Counted from the first letter of the stretch, positions 50,971-60,498 are shown. The stretch: 64,000 nucleotides of DNA from Methanobacteriaceae archaeon (GCA_013403005.1 JACBOA010000015.1:12501-76500), one strand, 5' to 3'. Notes: generated by a model not told the origin, from the sequence alone. Translations and numbers: made by a program.

Positions 50971-53900
50971 TTATTCAACATTAATATATGTTTTTTGGCT
51001 GTTGTTGTTAAAGTTCCAATCAAATTGGTCCACAGATTCGAGTTTAACTGTATTTATTATAGTTTTATTGTTGAGGGCACTGTTGACGAGTGCTGTTATG
51101 GTTAGTGTTGCTGTTTGTCCGTTGTTGAAGTTTCCTATGGTCCATATTCCTGTGTTTTCGTTGTATGTTCCTGTTCCATGGGTATCTGCGGATTGGAATG
51201 TTAATCCTGCAGGTAAACTGTCTTTGATAGTTAAACCAGTTGCATTATCACCATTATTTTGGATATTTATAGTTAATGTAATAGTATTTCCACTTGGAGT
51301 CTGAATCGTTGTTTCATTATTGACGTTTTGGGTGACTTGTATGTCGACTTGTTGTGGTATGGGTAGTGTTCTGCTTCTTGCGTTGTTGTTGTTGTTTGGG
51401 TCGTATTCTGTTTGGTTGATTTTGGTTGCAGTTATTGTTAAGTCTCCTGATTTGCTGATGTATGTTAGTATGTCTAGTGATGCTGCACCTCCGCTGGGCA
51501 TGAAGTTAATGGTCCAGGTTATTGTTCGTAGTGTGGAGTTGTAGGTGTATGCTCCGTTTGAACGTGGGTCTGCACCTTTGAAGTCTAGTCCTAGTGGTAG
51601 GCTGATTGTTATTATTATGTTGTGTGCGTCGTCTGGGCCGTTGTTGATGGCGTCTGTTGCCCAGGTTACGTCGTTGTTTACATCCCAGTTGTCGTATTTG
51701 CCTGTTGTCGTGTAAATGGTCACCCGAACATCTGCAGTCTTTGTGTAACTTCCCTGATTAATAATTGTTGTTTGTGCATTATTGTTAAAGTTCCAATCAA
51801 ATTGGTCCACAGATTCGAGTTTTGCAGTATTCTTTATGTAAGTTGCAATGTTGACGAGTGCTGTTATGGTTAGTGTTGCTGTTTGTCCGTTTTTGAAGTT
51901 TCCTATGGTCCATATTCCTGTGTTTTCGTTGTATGTTCCTGTTCCGTGGGTATCTGCGAATTGGAATGTTAATCCTGCAGGTAAACTGTCTTTTATAGAT
52001 AACCCAGTAGCGTTACTTGGGCCATTGTTCACTACATTTATAGTGTAAATAATTGTTTGACCTATGTTAGGAGTAAGATTATCGACGTTTTGTGTGACTT
52101 GTATGTCGACTTGTTGTGGTATGGGTAGTGTTCTGCTTCTTGCGTTGTTGTTGTTGTTTGGGTCGTATTCTGTTTGGTTGATTTTGGTTGCAGTTATTGT
52201 TAAGTCTCCTGATTTGCTGATGTATGTTAGTATGTCTAGTGATGCTGCACCTCCGCTGGGCATGAAGTCAATGGTCCAGGTTATTGTTCGTAGTGTGGAG
52301 TTGTAGGTGTATGCTCCGTTTGAACGTGGGTCTGCACCTTTGAAGTCTAGTCCTAGTGGTAGGCTGATTGTTATTATTATGTTGTGTGCATCGTCTGGGC
52401 CGTTGTTGATGGCGTCTGTTGCCCAGGTTACGTCGTTGTTTACATCCCAGTTGTCGTATTTGCCTGTTGTCGTGTAAATGGTCACTCGAACATCTGCAGA
52501 GGGTACGTAAATCAGTTTCTTTATAGTTTGACCTATATATGGATTGTATTCGTTTTGTTCAGTCAAAGTTGCAGTATTGGCAATGGTATTTTGCGGATTT
52601 GCATTACCAGATATAGTTAAAAATGCTAATGCGCCATTTAATAATTCGGGTATGGTCCAAACACCATTAGCATAACTTGTTCCTTCTGAAGGTGTAACAG
52701 TGACATTGGTCAGTCCAGCAGGAATCACGTCTTCTATGCGAATGTTGGTAGCAGTGTCCGGTCCGTTATTGGTTGCAGTCACTATGAAAGTTACAACATT
52801 CTGGTAGTAACTTCCAGTCTGACTGAGCGTAACATCAGCCATTTTAGTGTAAACAGGTATACTTGTACTGTTACCAGGGTTAGGGTTGTATTCAGTCTGG
52901 TTAATCTCAACTGCATTATTGGTTATATTGTAACCTGCCATTGCAGGTCCTGCTTTACCACTTATAGTTAGAGTGGCACTGGTGAACTTTTCCAGGAAGT
53001 CAATGCTCCAGATTCCAGTTTCAGGATCATAAGATCCTACGGAAGGAGTTACAGTGACATTGGTTAACCCGGCAGGTACCACATCTCTAATTTTAATGTT
53101 AGTTGCATCATCCGGTCCGCTGCAGTAAGCATTAACCACGAAGGTCACATCATCGCCCACATTCACAGTAACGATTCCCGTGCTCTGACCGTTCACTGTC
53201 TGGGTGATTATGGGGTCAGAGAGTTTGGTGTAAACTGTGGTGCTGGTGCTTGCTGCTGCTGGGTTGTATTCTGTTTGGCTGGTTCTGTTAGCGTAATTGG
53301 TGGTGTTTAATCCAGCCATGGAGGCAGTAACTTTACCAGTTAAGGTTAAAACTGCACTTGCACCACTGTTTAAGTTTCCAATGTCCCACAAGCCAGTGTT
53401 TAAATTGTAGGTTCCAGGTCCAATTATGGAGTAGCCGGTGTCAGATAATCCGCTTGGCAGCAAGTCGGTTATTTGCAGGTTGCTGGCAGCATCAGGGCCG
53501 CTGTTAAGGGCAGTTATGACGTAGGTAACAGTGTCACCCACATTGACTATGGCACTGCTGGCACCGTTAACTGTCTGGGTTACGGTAACATTGGCTTTCT
53601 TAACATATATTGAGGCATCTGGTATGGTGACTGTTTGAGGGTATTCGGTTTTGGTTGCAGTTGCGTGGTTGGTAATGGTTGTTCCGGCTTGTGCTGCCTG
53701 GATGACTCCACTGAATACCAGGGTAGCTGCGTTAGCAGATCCAGTTGCCAGATTAGTGATGGTCCACACACCAGTAACCGGGTTGTATGTACCAGTGCTT
53801 GGTGTTCCTGCAGTGAATCCTGCAGGCAACTGGGATAGTAAATCAGTTATTTGGATATTTGCCAGGTCAGGTCCATTGTTGGTGACAGTGAGGGTGAAAC

Positions 53901-55941
53901 TTCCAGTGTCACCCACATTAAGGTTGCTCTGGTTGGCAGTGTTGGTTATGGTCACATCTGCTTTTTTGGTGTAAACAGTGGCTGTGGTGGTGGTTGGTTG
54001 GCTGTTGTATTCAGTCTGGCTGGTTCTGGTTGCAGTGTTGATGGTGTTATATCCGGCCATGCTGGAAGTTGCAGTTCCAGTTATGGTTAGGGTGGCAACT
54101 GCACCGTTAGCTAGTGATGGTATGGTCCAAATTCCAGAGCTGTAGGTTCCCACAGAGGGGGTGATGGTTACTCCACTTAAAGCAGCAGGGGGAATATCAG
54201 ATATTTTAAGATTGGTTGCTGCGTCAGGGCCGTTGTTGGTGGCTGTGACAGTGTAAGTTACGGTGTCGCCTACATTTACAGGTGTGGTGGCTGTTGAAGT
54301 TAGAACTACATCTGCTTTTTTGGTGTAAACAGTGGCACTAACAGTGGCTGGTTTAGAATTGTACTGTTCCTGAGAAGTTCTGGTTGCAGTGTTAACGGTG
54401 TTCAATCCAGCCATGGCTGAAGTTGCAGTTCCAGTGATAGTTAAAGTGGCACTGGCCTGCTTGTTTAAGGTGGGTATGGTCCAAACTCCATTGTAGTAGG
54501 TTGTATCTGAAGATGGGGTTACAGTCACTCCACTTAATCCTGCAGGGATGATGTCGGTGATCATTATTCCGGTTGCCGTGTTCTGGTTGGCATTGGTGGC
54601 AGTAACCACAAAGGTAACCTTGTCTCCCACATTAACGGTGGCAGTGGTTCCTCCGTTTACAGTTTGAGTTAAGGTAACATCAGCCTGTACTGCAGTGTTT
54701 ATTATACTAAAGTCGGTGATGGTTAAGGGTAACACGTTACGGGCTACCAGGTTCTGTTTCCGGGGGGTTTCGTACTTGTTATCATATAAAAGGTTCCCGT
54801 AGTTTCCACTGACATATGCAGTGACCACTGCGTTTCGGTTATTACCTATGCTGGATAAATTTACAGTAACCTGGCCATTAACATCTGTGACCCCGGAACT
54901 ACTGCTTAGAGTTCCCCGGGTTGTCTGGAAGTTTACAGTAACTCCGGATAGGGGGGTCCCGTTTTTATCTCTCACTGTGGCAGTAATGCTAACGGATTGG
55001 CCGTTAAGTATGGTTACTGATTCAGGGGTGACTTCTAAACTGTAAGGATATTTCATGGAGATTGCCTCACCAATAATCACCCATGCTCTGTCTCTTACTG
55101 CAGTGGAACCAGTGGCGCCACCAATTCTAGCATCGTTGGGGGCGGTCATGTACTGGTAGTAAGTCCCTAAAGGTGCTGAGGGATTGTAAGGTCCGTAAGG
55201 TGCAGAAGTAAAGTACCAGATAGCGCACTGTATGGCTGCAGCTTCATCACTGGTGGAACCAGTGTAAGTATTCAGGATGTAGCTAACTTTACCCCAATCC
55301 ACTCCACTGGGTAAATCTCCTGCAGTTCCAGGGAGAGGTCCGTTAACCAGTAGGGTGTCGCCTATGCTGATGGGGGTGAATAAATCAATACAGTATGCAG
55401 CGTATGTTGTTCCATCAACTATGACATTGATTATACCTGCAAATCCGTTCTTGTTCTGTCCCTGGATGTACACAGTCCGGCCGTTTCCGGTACCAGTTAA
55501 AGTTGCGGTTTTGGGGGTTAACTCGAAATTGGCTGTACCGTATTTATTAGGGTCAGTGGGGTAATTAGGGCCATTGGCCACAGTCACACTTTTGGTGATG
55601 GAGTTGCATCCCATGTAACTGGCTATAACATTAAAGGTGGTGTCGGTGCTGTAAAAGTTCAGGTAGTAGTATCCATTGGCATCTGTGGTTGTGCTGGCTA
55701 AAACTTTCCCAGCGGTTGAATCCACGGTTATAGTGGCACCTTCTAATGGCCTCACATGGCCGTATTCATTAACAGTAACCGTACCAGTGATTATAGGATC
55801 TGATCCAGAACAAGTACTGGCAGATGCAGTAAGGTTGGTAGTGTTTTCTGTATTGTTAATAGCAGCTGCAGAAGTACCAGCAATGGCTAGCACAAATGCA
55901 AATGCTAAAAGAAACATTAAGAGTTGTTTTTTTCCTTTCAT
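50971..55941 (-). CDS. Giant adhesin: thioester-like domain, Ig-like domain and DUF11 repeats
   Basis: A 1656-aa secreted protein. Signal peptide 1-27; carboxypeptidase-regulatory-like domain about 47-122; thioester-like domain about 150-295 with Cys184 (YAAYCIDL) and Gln238 (AAAIQCAIWYF), the residues that would form a Cys-Gln thioester; bacterial Ig-like (Big_1) domain about 305-400; then about ten DUF11-type repeats with NNGPDxA...P.GL and GxWTI motifs to the end. No C-terminal membrane segment is seen, so wall attachment is probably non-covalent. The last two repeat pairs are nearly identical at DNA level. Confidence 0.88.
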   Translation of the reverse strand: MKGKKQLLMFLLAFAFVLAIAGTSAAAINNTENTTNLTASASTCSGSDPIITGTVTVNEYGHVRPLEGATITVDSTAGKVLASTTTDANGYYYLNFYSTDTTFNVIASYMGCNSITKSVTVANGPNYPTDPNKYGTANFELTPKTATLTGTGNGRTVYIQGQNKNGFAGIINVIVDGTTYAAYCIDLFTPISIGDTLLVNGPLPGTAGDLPSGVDWGKVSYILNTYTGSTSDEAAAIQCAIWYFTSAPYGPYNPSAPLGTYYQYMTAPNDARIGGATGSTAVRDRAWVIIGEAISMKYPYSLEVTPESVTILNGQSVSITATVRDKNGTPLSGVTVNFQTTRGTLSSSSGVTDVNGQVTVNLSSIGNNRNAVVTAYVSGNYGNLLYDNKYETPRKQNLVARNVLPLTITDFSIINTAVQADVTLTQTVNGGTTATVNVGDKVTFVVTATNANQNTATGIMITDIIPAGLSGVTVTPSSDTTYYNGVWTIPTLNKQASATLTITGTATSAMAGLNTVNTATRTSQEQYNSKPATVSATVYTKKADVVLTSTATTPVNVGDTVTYTVTATNNGPDAATNLKISDIPPAALSGVTITPSVGTYSSGIWTIPSLANGAVATLTITGTATSSMAGYNTINTATRTSQTEYNSQPTTTTATVYTKKADVTITNTANQSNLNVGDTGSFTLTVTNNGPDLANIQITDLLSQLPAGFTAGTPSTGTYNPVTGVWTITNLATGSANAATLVFSGVIQAAQAGTTITNHATATKTEYPQTVTIPDASIYVKKANVTVTQTVNGASSAIVNVGDTVTYVITALNSGPDAASNLQITDLLPSGLSDTGYSIIGPGTYNLNTGLWDIGNLNSGASAVLTLTGKVTASMAGLNTTNYANRTSQTEYNPAAASTSTTVYTKLSDPIITQTVNGQSTGIVTVNVGDDVTFVVNAYCSGPDDATNIKIRDVVPAGLTNVTVTPSVGSYDPETGIWSIDFLEKFTSATLTISGKAGPAMAGYNITNNAVEINQTEYNPNPGNSTSIPVYTKMADVTLSQTGSYYQNVVTFIVTATNNGPDTATNIRIEDVIPAGLTNVTVTPSEGTSYANGVWTIPELLNGALAFLTISGNANPQNTIANTATLTEQNEYNPYIGQTIKKLIYVPSADVRVTIYTTTGKYDNWDVNNDVTWATDAINNGPDDAHNIIITISLPLGLDFKGADPRSNGAYTYNSTLRTITWTIDFMPSGGAASLDILTYISKSGDLTITATKINQTEYDPNNNNNARSRTLPIPQQVDIQVTQNVDNLTPNIGQTIIYTINVVNNGPSNATGLSIKDSLPAGLTFQFADTHGTGTYNENTGIWTIGNFKNGQTATLTITALVNIATYIKNTAKLESVDQFDWNFNNNAQTTIINQGSYTKTADVRVTIYTTTGKYDNWDVNNDVTWATDAINNGPDDAHNIIITISLPLGLDFKGADPRSNGAYTYNSTLRTITWTINFMPSGGAASLDILTYISKSGDLTITATKINQTEYDPNNNNNARSRTLPIPQQVDIQVTQNVNNETTIQTPSGNTITLTINIQNNGDNATGLTIKDSLPAGLTFQSADTHGTGTYNENTGIWTIGNFNNGQTATLTITALVNSALNNKTIINTVKLESVDQFDWNFNNNSQKTYINVE
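51319..52500 (-). repeat. Nearly identical ~0.76-kb direct repeat inside the adhesin gene
   Basis: The block from about 51325 to 51740 recurs at about 52086-52500, offset by 762 bases, with only a handful of differences; the adjoining part containing TTAAAGTTCCAATCAAATTG repeats at 51008 and 51785. Each unit codes about 254 aa and two DUF11 modules (starting SADVRVTIYTTTGKYDNW). The low divergence indicates a recent duplication or ongoing gene conversion. Confidence 0.88.
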
Positions 55942-56098
55942 TTCTTTCCCCCAAATTTTTTGGACATTTTTTTTATCTTGAATTTTTCACCTTTTTTATT
56001 GTTGACCATGAACAATATAATTTTGAAATACTAATATTCCGATGGATAAGTTTATGGTGATTCCATGCATATAAAGGTTTTTCTTTTGCTTATATGTT
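55942..56098 (-). other. 5' leader region of the adhesin gene
   Basis: With box A at 56121-56128 transcription would start near 56097, leaving a leader of about 155 bases before the ATG at 55941. It includes GAAAGGAAAAAA-type polypurine near the start codon (GGGGGAAAGAA) as ribosome binding site. No small gene is visible. Confidence 0.45.
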
Positions 56099-56146
56099 TG
56101 TGACAAGAGTCACTTCATAGTATATAAAAGCGTGAAAATATTCACA
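56099..56146 (-). promoter_or_regulatory. Adhesin promoter flanked by two TGTGA-N6-TCACA operators
   Basis: On the minus strand a perfect box A TTTATATA spans 56128-56121. Operator 1 (TGTGACAAGAGTCACT, 56099-56114) lies just downstream, over the expected start site, and operator 2 (CGTGAAAATATTCACA, 56131-56146) lies just upstream over the BRE position. Such placement fits repression. Confidence 0.65.
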
Positions 56147-56255
56147 AAAATAGTGGTTGTTTTTGTTGAGCAAAATACTTTCACAACTTTAAAATTTTCC
56201 TAGAAATAAATGTGGTGAAAATACCTTATAAAACTTGGTCTTTTATTTATATCTA

Positions 56256-56344
56256 TGTGAATATGGTCACATTGGGTATGGCTAAATTGAGTGTTTTTCA
56301 TGGAAATAGATCAATATTTCTGGGGTTTGTGAGGATCGTCACAA
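56256..56344 (+). promoter_or_regulatory. Two further TGTGA-N6-TCACA operators upstream of B2
   Basis: TGTGAATATGGTCACA (56256-56271) is a perfect copy and TTGTGAGGATCGTCACAA (56327-56344) has 6-base arms. An A/T box TTATTTATAT (56242-56251) precedes the first, so a plus-strand transcript toward B2 and D could start near 56275. The rest of the gap to 56517 contains the AT palindrome-like ATTATAATATATAATATATT near 56450. A 61-codon frame at 56212 is not convincing. Confidence 0.5.
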
Positions 56345-56517
56345 AGATTTTTTTAGTTCATCAAGGGTTACTGGAATTTTTTTTTGCAAAGTTTTAGCCT
56401 GTGCCATGCAATGTTTCCATATTTTTTTTTGGGTTGATGTATTCCCTATTATAATATATAATATATTATATGGTCAATAACAGAAATTTTAACAGAACTT
56501 GTGTAGGAAAATAATAT

Positions 56518-56976
56518 ATGATTCCCCTGAAAAGTTTCATAAAATTACCTTTCCCTGAAAAGACACTGGCATTAAGGGCACTCTACTGGGTAATTTACAT
56601 CAGGGTCATCCTCTGGATATTCCCCTTTAATTATGTTAAAAAAAGAGTGCAACAAATTAGCAGGGTATCCTCACCTGCTAATGGATTTTCTCATAATTCT
56701 ACTTCTTTTTCCCTGCCCAGGATCAGCTTTATGGTAAGGATGGCCTCCAGGTACGTGCTCCGAGCCACCTGCCTGGTGCAGGCACTGGCAGGGCATATAT
56801 TATTCTCCAAGTATGGTTACGATACTCAGATAAAAATTGGTGTTTCCAGTGAAGACGGGCAGTTTGAAGCCCATGCCTGGTTGGAACGTGAGGGAGATGT
56901 TGTATTAGGGGAGTCTGAAAAGGATTATAAGACTATTCTTGATGTTAATAGTGGATCACAATTAGATAATGGATGA
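56518..56976 (+). CDS. Lasso peptidase B2 (transglutaminase-like)
   Basis: A 152-aa protein. A hydrophobic N-terminal part (about 18-40) is followed by the B2 core: RATCLVQALAGHILFSKYGY with candidate nucleophile Cys85, then FEAHAWLEREGDVVLGE with His119 and Asp127. B2 proteases cut the leader two residues after the conserved threonine with help from B1. It overlaps the exporter gene by eight bases. The Shine-Dalgarno is weak (AGGAAAATAATAT). Confidence 0.87.
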   Translation: MIPLKSFIKLPFPEKTLALRALYWVIYIRVILWIFPFNYVKKRVQQISRVSSPANGFSHNSTSFSLPRISFMVRMASRYVLRATCLVQALAGHILFSKYGYDTQIKIGVSSEDGQFEAHAWLEREGDVVLGESEKDYKTILDVNSGSQLDNG

Positions 56977-58819
56977 GTTGATGATAAAGAAATATTTTAA
57001 CAACAGTCTCCTGGGCCAGTATACTCAAAACTTAACCCGGTTAATGCCCAGAAAGATGGCCCTGGCTTTAACCCTCATGGTGGTTATCAGCTTCAACGAA
57101 GCAGCTAGCCTCCTGATTCTCATCCCCCTCCTGCAGCTGGTGGGACTGGATGTTGGTCAGGAGTCACTGGGACAGATCACCGGCTGGGTCTCTGTTTTCA
57201 TCAAGTCCCTGGGTTTGGAACCTACCCTGTTCCTGGTTCTAGGTTTATATGTGGGTATTGTGAGTTTGGGTGCGCTTCTTTCCAGGTGGCAGACACTGGC
57301 TAGTTATGAAATTGAATACAAGTTCGCAGCACACCTCAGGAAAAGATTATATGAAGCTATAACCCGTTCTAATTGGCTCTTTTTCACCAGGGTCAAATCA
57401 TCTGACTTTGCCCATGCCTTGACTAATGAGATAGAAAGGATCAGCACCGGAACCTACATGTTTTTGAACCTGATTGCCAGTACCATGGTGCTGGTGGTTT
57501 ACATTGTGTTCTCCCTTAAACTGGCAGGTGTCTTCACCGGGGTGATCTTCATGGTAGGGGTGGTTATTCTGCTCCTTTTAAGGAGGAGGGTGAGAAGGTC
57601 GCAGTTCAGTGGGGAGGAAATCACCAACACCACCCGGGATATTTACTCATCAGTCATGCAGCACCTGGATGGGATGAAAACCATTAAAAGCTTCAACCTG
57701 GAGGAGGAGAACGTGAAAATTTTCTCCCAACAGGCGGATGATGTTGCCCAGAGGTATCTTAACACCATCCGCAGTTATGCAGATGTTAAATTGTTATTTG
57801 ACATAGGGACAGTGGTTGTGCTGGCAGTTATGGTTCTCTTTTTGATTCAGGTGGTTCAGATACCCACCGCCAGTTTACTGCTCCTCATCTACATCTTTGT
57901 ACGGATGATACCCAGGTTTTCCACCATCCAGAACAGCTACCAGTATTTCATAACCATGCTACCCGCTTTTTCCAATGTTATGGAATTGGAGGGGGAGTGT
58001 TTGGAGAATGCTGACCTTAAAGAGGATATGAGGAGACGGGAACTTGGAGAAGAAGTTCTAGGAACTGCAAAATCTGGTGATGGGGAAGGGGTTGAACTGG
58101 TTGATGTTTCCTTTACTTACCATGATGAACATCACTTTAGCATAAAAGACCTTAACCTCAGGATCCCTGCAGGTAGGACTACGGCCATTGTGGGCCCGTC
58201 TGGTGCAGGTAAAAGCACCATAGCTGACCTGGTGATGGGTTTAATCCAGCCAGATACGGGTGAGATAAGATTCAATGGACAGCCCATCTCTGCTTCTCAG
58301 GATTCATGGAGTGGTAGGATTGCTTATGTGGCACAGGACACCTTCCTTTTCAATGAAACTGTGCGCTTTAACTTACTCATTGCACGTCCTGATGCCAGTC
58401 AGGAGGAAGTGGGGGGCTGTTTGAAACTGGCTGCTGCCCACAAATTCGTATCCCGACTTCCTGATGGTCTGGACACACTGATTGGGGATAGGGGTGTCCG
58501 GTTGTCTGGGGGGGAGAGGCAGCGCCTGGCACTGGCCCGTGCTCTTTTGAGGAAACCATCCCTCCTGATTCTGGATGAGGCCACCAGTAACCTAGACTCT
58601 GAGAATGAGAAGAAAATCCTAAAGTCTATTGATAAGTTGCACGGTGAAATCACTATTCTAATGATAGCCCACCGGCTTTCCACCATTAAAAATGCTGATT
58701 ATATCTACCTCTTAGATGGGGGTGAGGTGGTGGAATCCGGCACCTGGGATGAGCTTTTGGAAAATAAGGAGGGGAAGTTCTGGAAAGTTTGTGAGGTGCA
58801 GGGGATTATAGCTCATTAA
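56969..58819 (+). CDS. Lasso peptide ABC exporter with fused membrane and ATPase domains (D)
   Basis: A 616-aa half-transporter. Six hydrophobic segments lie within about residues 30-330. The ATPase has Walker A GPSGAGKST (about 409-417), signature LSGGERQRLA (about 511) and Walker B LLILDEATS (about 530). It is expected to export the mature peptide and give immunity. It overlaps B2 by eight bases, matching the B2-D pairing seen in bacterial lasso clusters. No C39 peptidase domain is present. Confidence 0.88.
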   Translation: MDELMIKKYFNNSLLGQYTQNLTRLMPRKMALALTLMVVISFNEAASLLILIPLLQLVGLDVGQESLGQITGWVSVFIKSLGLEPTLFLVLGLYVGIVSLGALLSRWQTLASYEIEYKFAAHLRKRLYEAITRSNWLFFTRVKSSDFAHALTNEIERISTGTYMFLNLIASTMVLVVYIVFSLKLAGVFTGVIFMVGVVILLLLRRRVRRSQFSGEEITNTTRDIYSSVMQHLDGMKTIKSFNLEEENVKIFSQQADDVAQRYLNTIRSYADVKLLFDIGTVVVLAVMVLFLIQVVQIPTASLLLLIYIFVRMIPRFSTIQNSYQYFITMLPAFSNVMELEGECLENADLKEDMRRRELGEEVLGTAKSGDGEGVELVDVSFTYHDEHHFSIKDLNLRIPAGRTTAIVGPSGAGKSTIADLVMGLIQPDTGEIRFNGQPISASQDSWSGRIAYVAQDTFLFNETVRFNLLIARPDASQEEVGGCLKLAAAHKFVSRLPDGLDTLIGDRGVRLSGGERQRLALARALLRKPSLLILDEATSNLDSENEKKILKSIDKLHGEITILMIAHRLSTIKNADYIYLLDGGEVVESGTWDELLENKEGKFWKVCEVQGIIAH

Positions 58820-58830
58820 ACATTTCAAGT

Positions 58831-59244
58831 TCAATATTCACCTTTTGCATCTATTATTTTAACTTCAAATCGGGCAATTTTCTTTTCAGGATCATCAAAT
58901 TGAGCATAGAAATATGAGGTTCCCTTGGCAGGAATAGTTTTTGGATCCAAGTAAGGGGTGTCATTAACTGCAAATACAGTTCCATTAGAATAATATGTGG
59001 TTACCTTGATTTTAACATTTAAGGCATCGTAAGGGTTATTATTGTTTATATCGCCATATACGTAGTAGATGGACTCGTTTCGTTCGCTGCGATTTCCTTT
59101 GGTGTTGTTTGCTACATTTATTAAATCTAATGATATTTTCTTTTCTCCCCATGTGCTGTTGGCTTTGTTGCTTTCTATACAACCTGAGCTAAAAATTAAC
59201 CCGGTAATAAGAAATATTAGTAGTATTGGTATAATTTCTTCCAT
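58831..59244 (-). CDS. Small predicted lipoprotein
   Basis: A 137-aa protein with a lipoprotein-type signal (ILLIFLITGLIFSSGC) and a single extracytoplasmic beta-type domain (YYVYGDINNNNPYDALNVKI, then PAKGTSYFYAQF), similar in style to FxLYD-type domains of archaeal lipoproteins. It is on the opposite strand to the exporter, converging with it 11 bases after its stop. A link to lasso peptide immunity is possible but unsupported. Confidence 0.7.
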   Translation of the reverse strand: MEEIIPILLIFLITGLIFSSGCIESNKANSTWGEKKISLDLINVANNTKGNRSERNESIYYVYGDINNNNPYDALNVKIKVTTYYSNGTVFAVNDTPYLDPKTIPAKGTSYFYAQFDDPEKKIARFEVKIIDAKGEY

Positions 59245-59334
59245 ATTCTCACTCGATTTTAATTACAGATAACATTAGATAATTTATTAAATAAATACTT
59301 CTCTAATTCAAAAGATTTGCAGGGTGCTAAATAA

Positions 59335-60498
59335 ATGCAACTACCATTTCGAATAAAAAAAGAAGATGAATTACTCATTCATTTATCACATACTCCCATT
59401 GAGACTAAAAAACAAACTAAAATCCAAAAAATTATCCAAAAGGGAGTTGATTGGGACTATTTATTAAAGAGAGCCTCTTATCATGGTTTAAGACCTATGC
59501 TTTATTACACTCTTAAAAACTATCCTAATAGTGTTCCTTTTGATGTTTTGAATTTTCTGAAGGATTTTTTGGTGAAAAATAGTTATAAAAATCTTTCATT
59601 CACTGGAGAAGTGTTGAGGATAATTAAATTACTCGATGAGGCTGACGTAACTACAATTCCTTACAAAGGTCCAGTTCTAGCAATCCAGGGTTATGATAAT
59701 CTTTCTTTAAGAGAATTTGGCGATCTAGACTTGTTCATTGAAAAAAGAGATTTCTATAAAGTAAAAAGAATACTCATTAATGAGAATTTTGAAGCAGTAT
59801 TAAACCTCTCCCCAAGTAAAGAAAAGAAATATCTAAAATCCCAGAGGGAATACAAATTTAAAAATAGGCATAATGGTATTATTCTTGAAATTCAGTGGAA
59901 TGTGGTTGGGTTTTCTTTCTCATTTCCTAATGAAACTTCTTATCCTATCGATAAGATCAATTTACAGTCAGTTTTTATGAATAACAGATCCATTAAGACC
60001 TTCAGTAATGAAGATTTAATTCTGATTCTGTCAATTCATGTTGCTGGCCACATGTGGAGTCGTTTATCATGGCTTTATGATCTGGCGAGTTTAATAAAAA
60101 AATTCGAAGATCTAAATTGGGGAGTGATGATTAAAAAGGCAGAAAAACTGGGTGTTCAGCGTATACTATTTTCCAATCTTTATATTTTGCAAATCTTATT
60201 TAATTTGAGATACCCGAAAATTGTAAATAAGGGAATCAAGAAGGATTTTTACATTCAGGAGTTAAGTAAAAATATATTATATCTGATTTTCACTCCAGAA
60301 AAGCTAAACATTATGGACAAATTTATTTTAAGGTTTAAAATTAGAGAAAGTAAAATTCAGGGCTTTAAAGACAATTTAAAAATCTTAATTATTCCCCAGA
60401 GTGATGAATGGGCTTTATTTGAACGGGACCTGCCTAATTCCTTATTCATTTTAATAAGGCCCCTACAAATTATAAATCGGTTATTTGAGGGATTGTAA
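59335..60498 (+). CDS. Nucleotidyltransferase family protein, probable lasso tailoring enzyme (N)
   Basis: A 387-aa protein of the NTP_transf_5 type: IPYKGPVLAIQGYDNLSLRE (from about residue 106) and FGDLDLFIEKRDFYKVKRIL, with paired Asp near 128-130. Homologues occur beside HprK-like kinases in Bacillus lasso clusters; in the pseudomycoidin cluster one modifies the phosphorylated peptide, as I recall. Composition is very AT-rich, like the C-terminal part of the cyclase and unlike the exporter gene, hinting at transfer. AGGGTGCTAAATAA precedes the ATG. Confidence 0.8.
   Translation: MQLPFRIKKEDELLIHLSHTPIETKKQTKIQKIIQKGVDWDYLLKRASYHGLRPMLYYTLKNYPNSVPFDVLNFLKDFLVKNSYKNLSFTGEVLRIIKLLDEADVTTIPYKGPVLAIQGYDNLSLREFGDLDLFIEKRDFYKVKRILINENFEAVLNLSPSKEKKYLKSQREYKFKNRHNGIILEIQWNVVGFSFSFPNETSYPIDKINLQSVFMNNRSIKTFSNEDLILILSIHVAGHMWSRLSWLYDLASLIKKFEDLNWGVMIKKAEKLGVQRILFSNLYILQILFNLRYPKIVNKGIKKDFYIQELSKNILYLIFTPEKLNIMDKFILRFKIRESKIQGFKDNLKILIIPQSDEWALFERDLPNSLFILIRPLQIINRLFEGL

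Noticed and set aside
54821..55981. Several plus-strand frames opposite the adhesin
   Set aside because: Shadows of the repetitive minus-strand gene; valine/leucine-rich strings from GTT/GTA repeats.
56212..56397. 61-codon frame upstream of B2
   Set aside because: Spans two operator palindromes and has no binding site; considered as a second precursor but lacks the YxxPxL leader motif.
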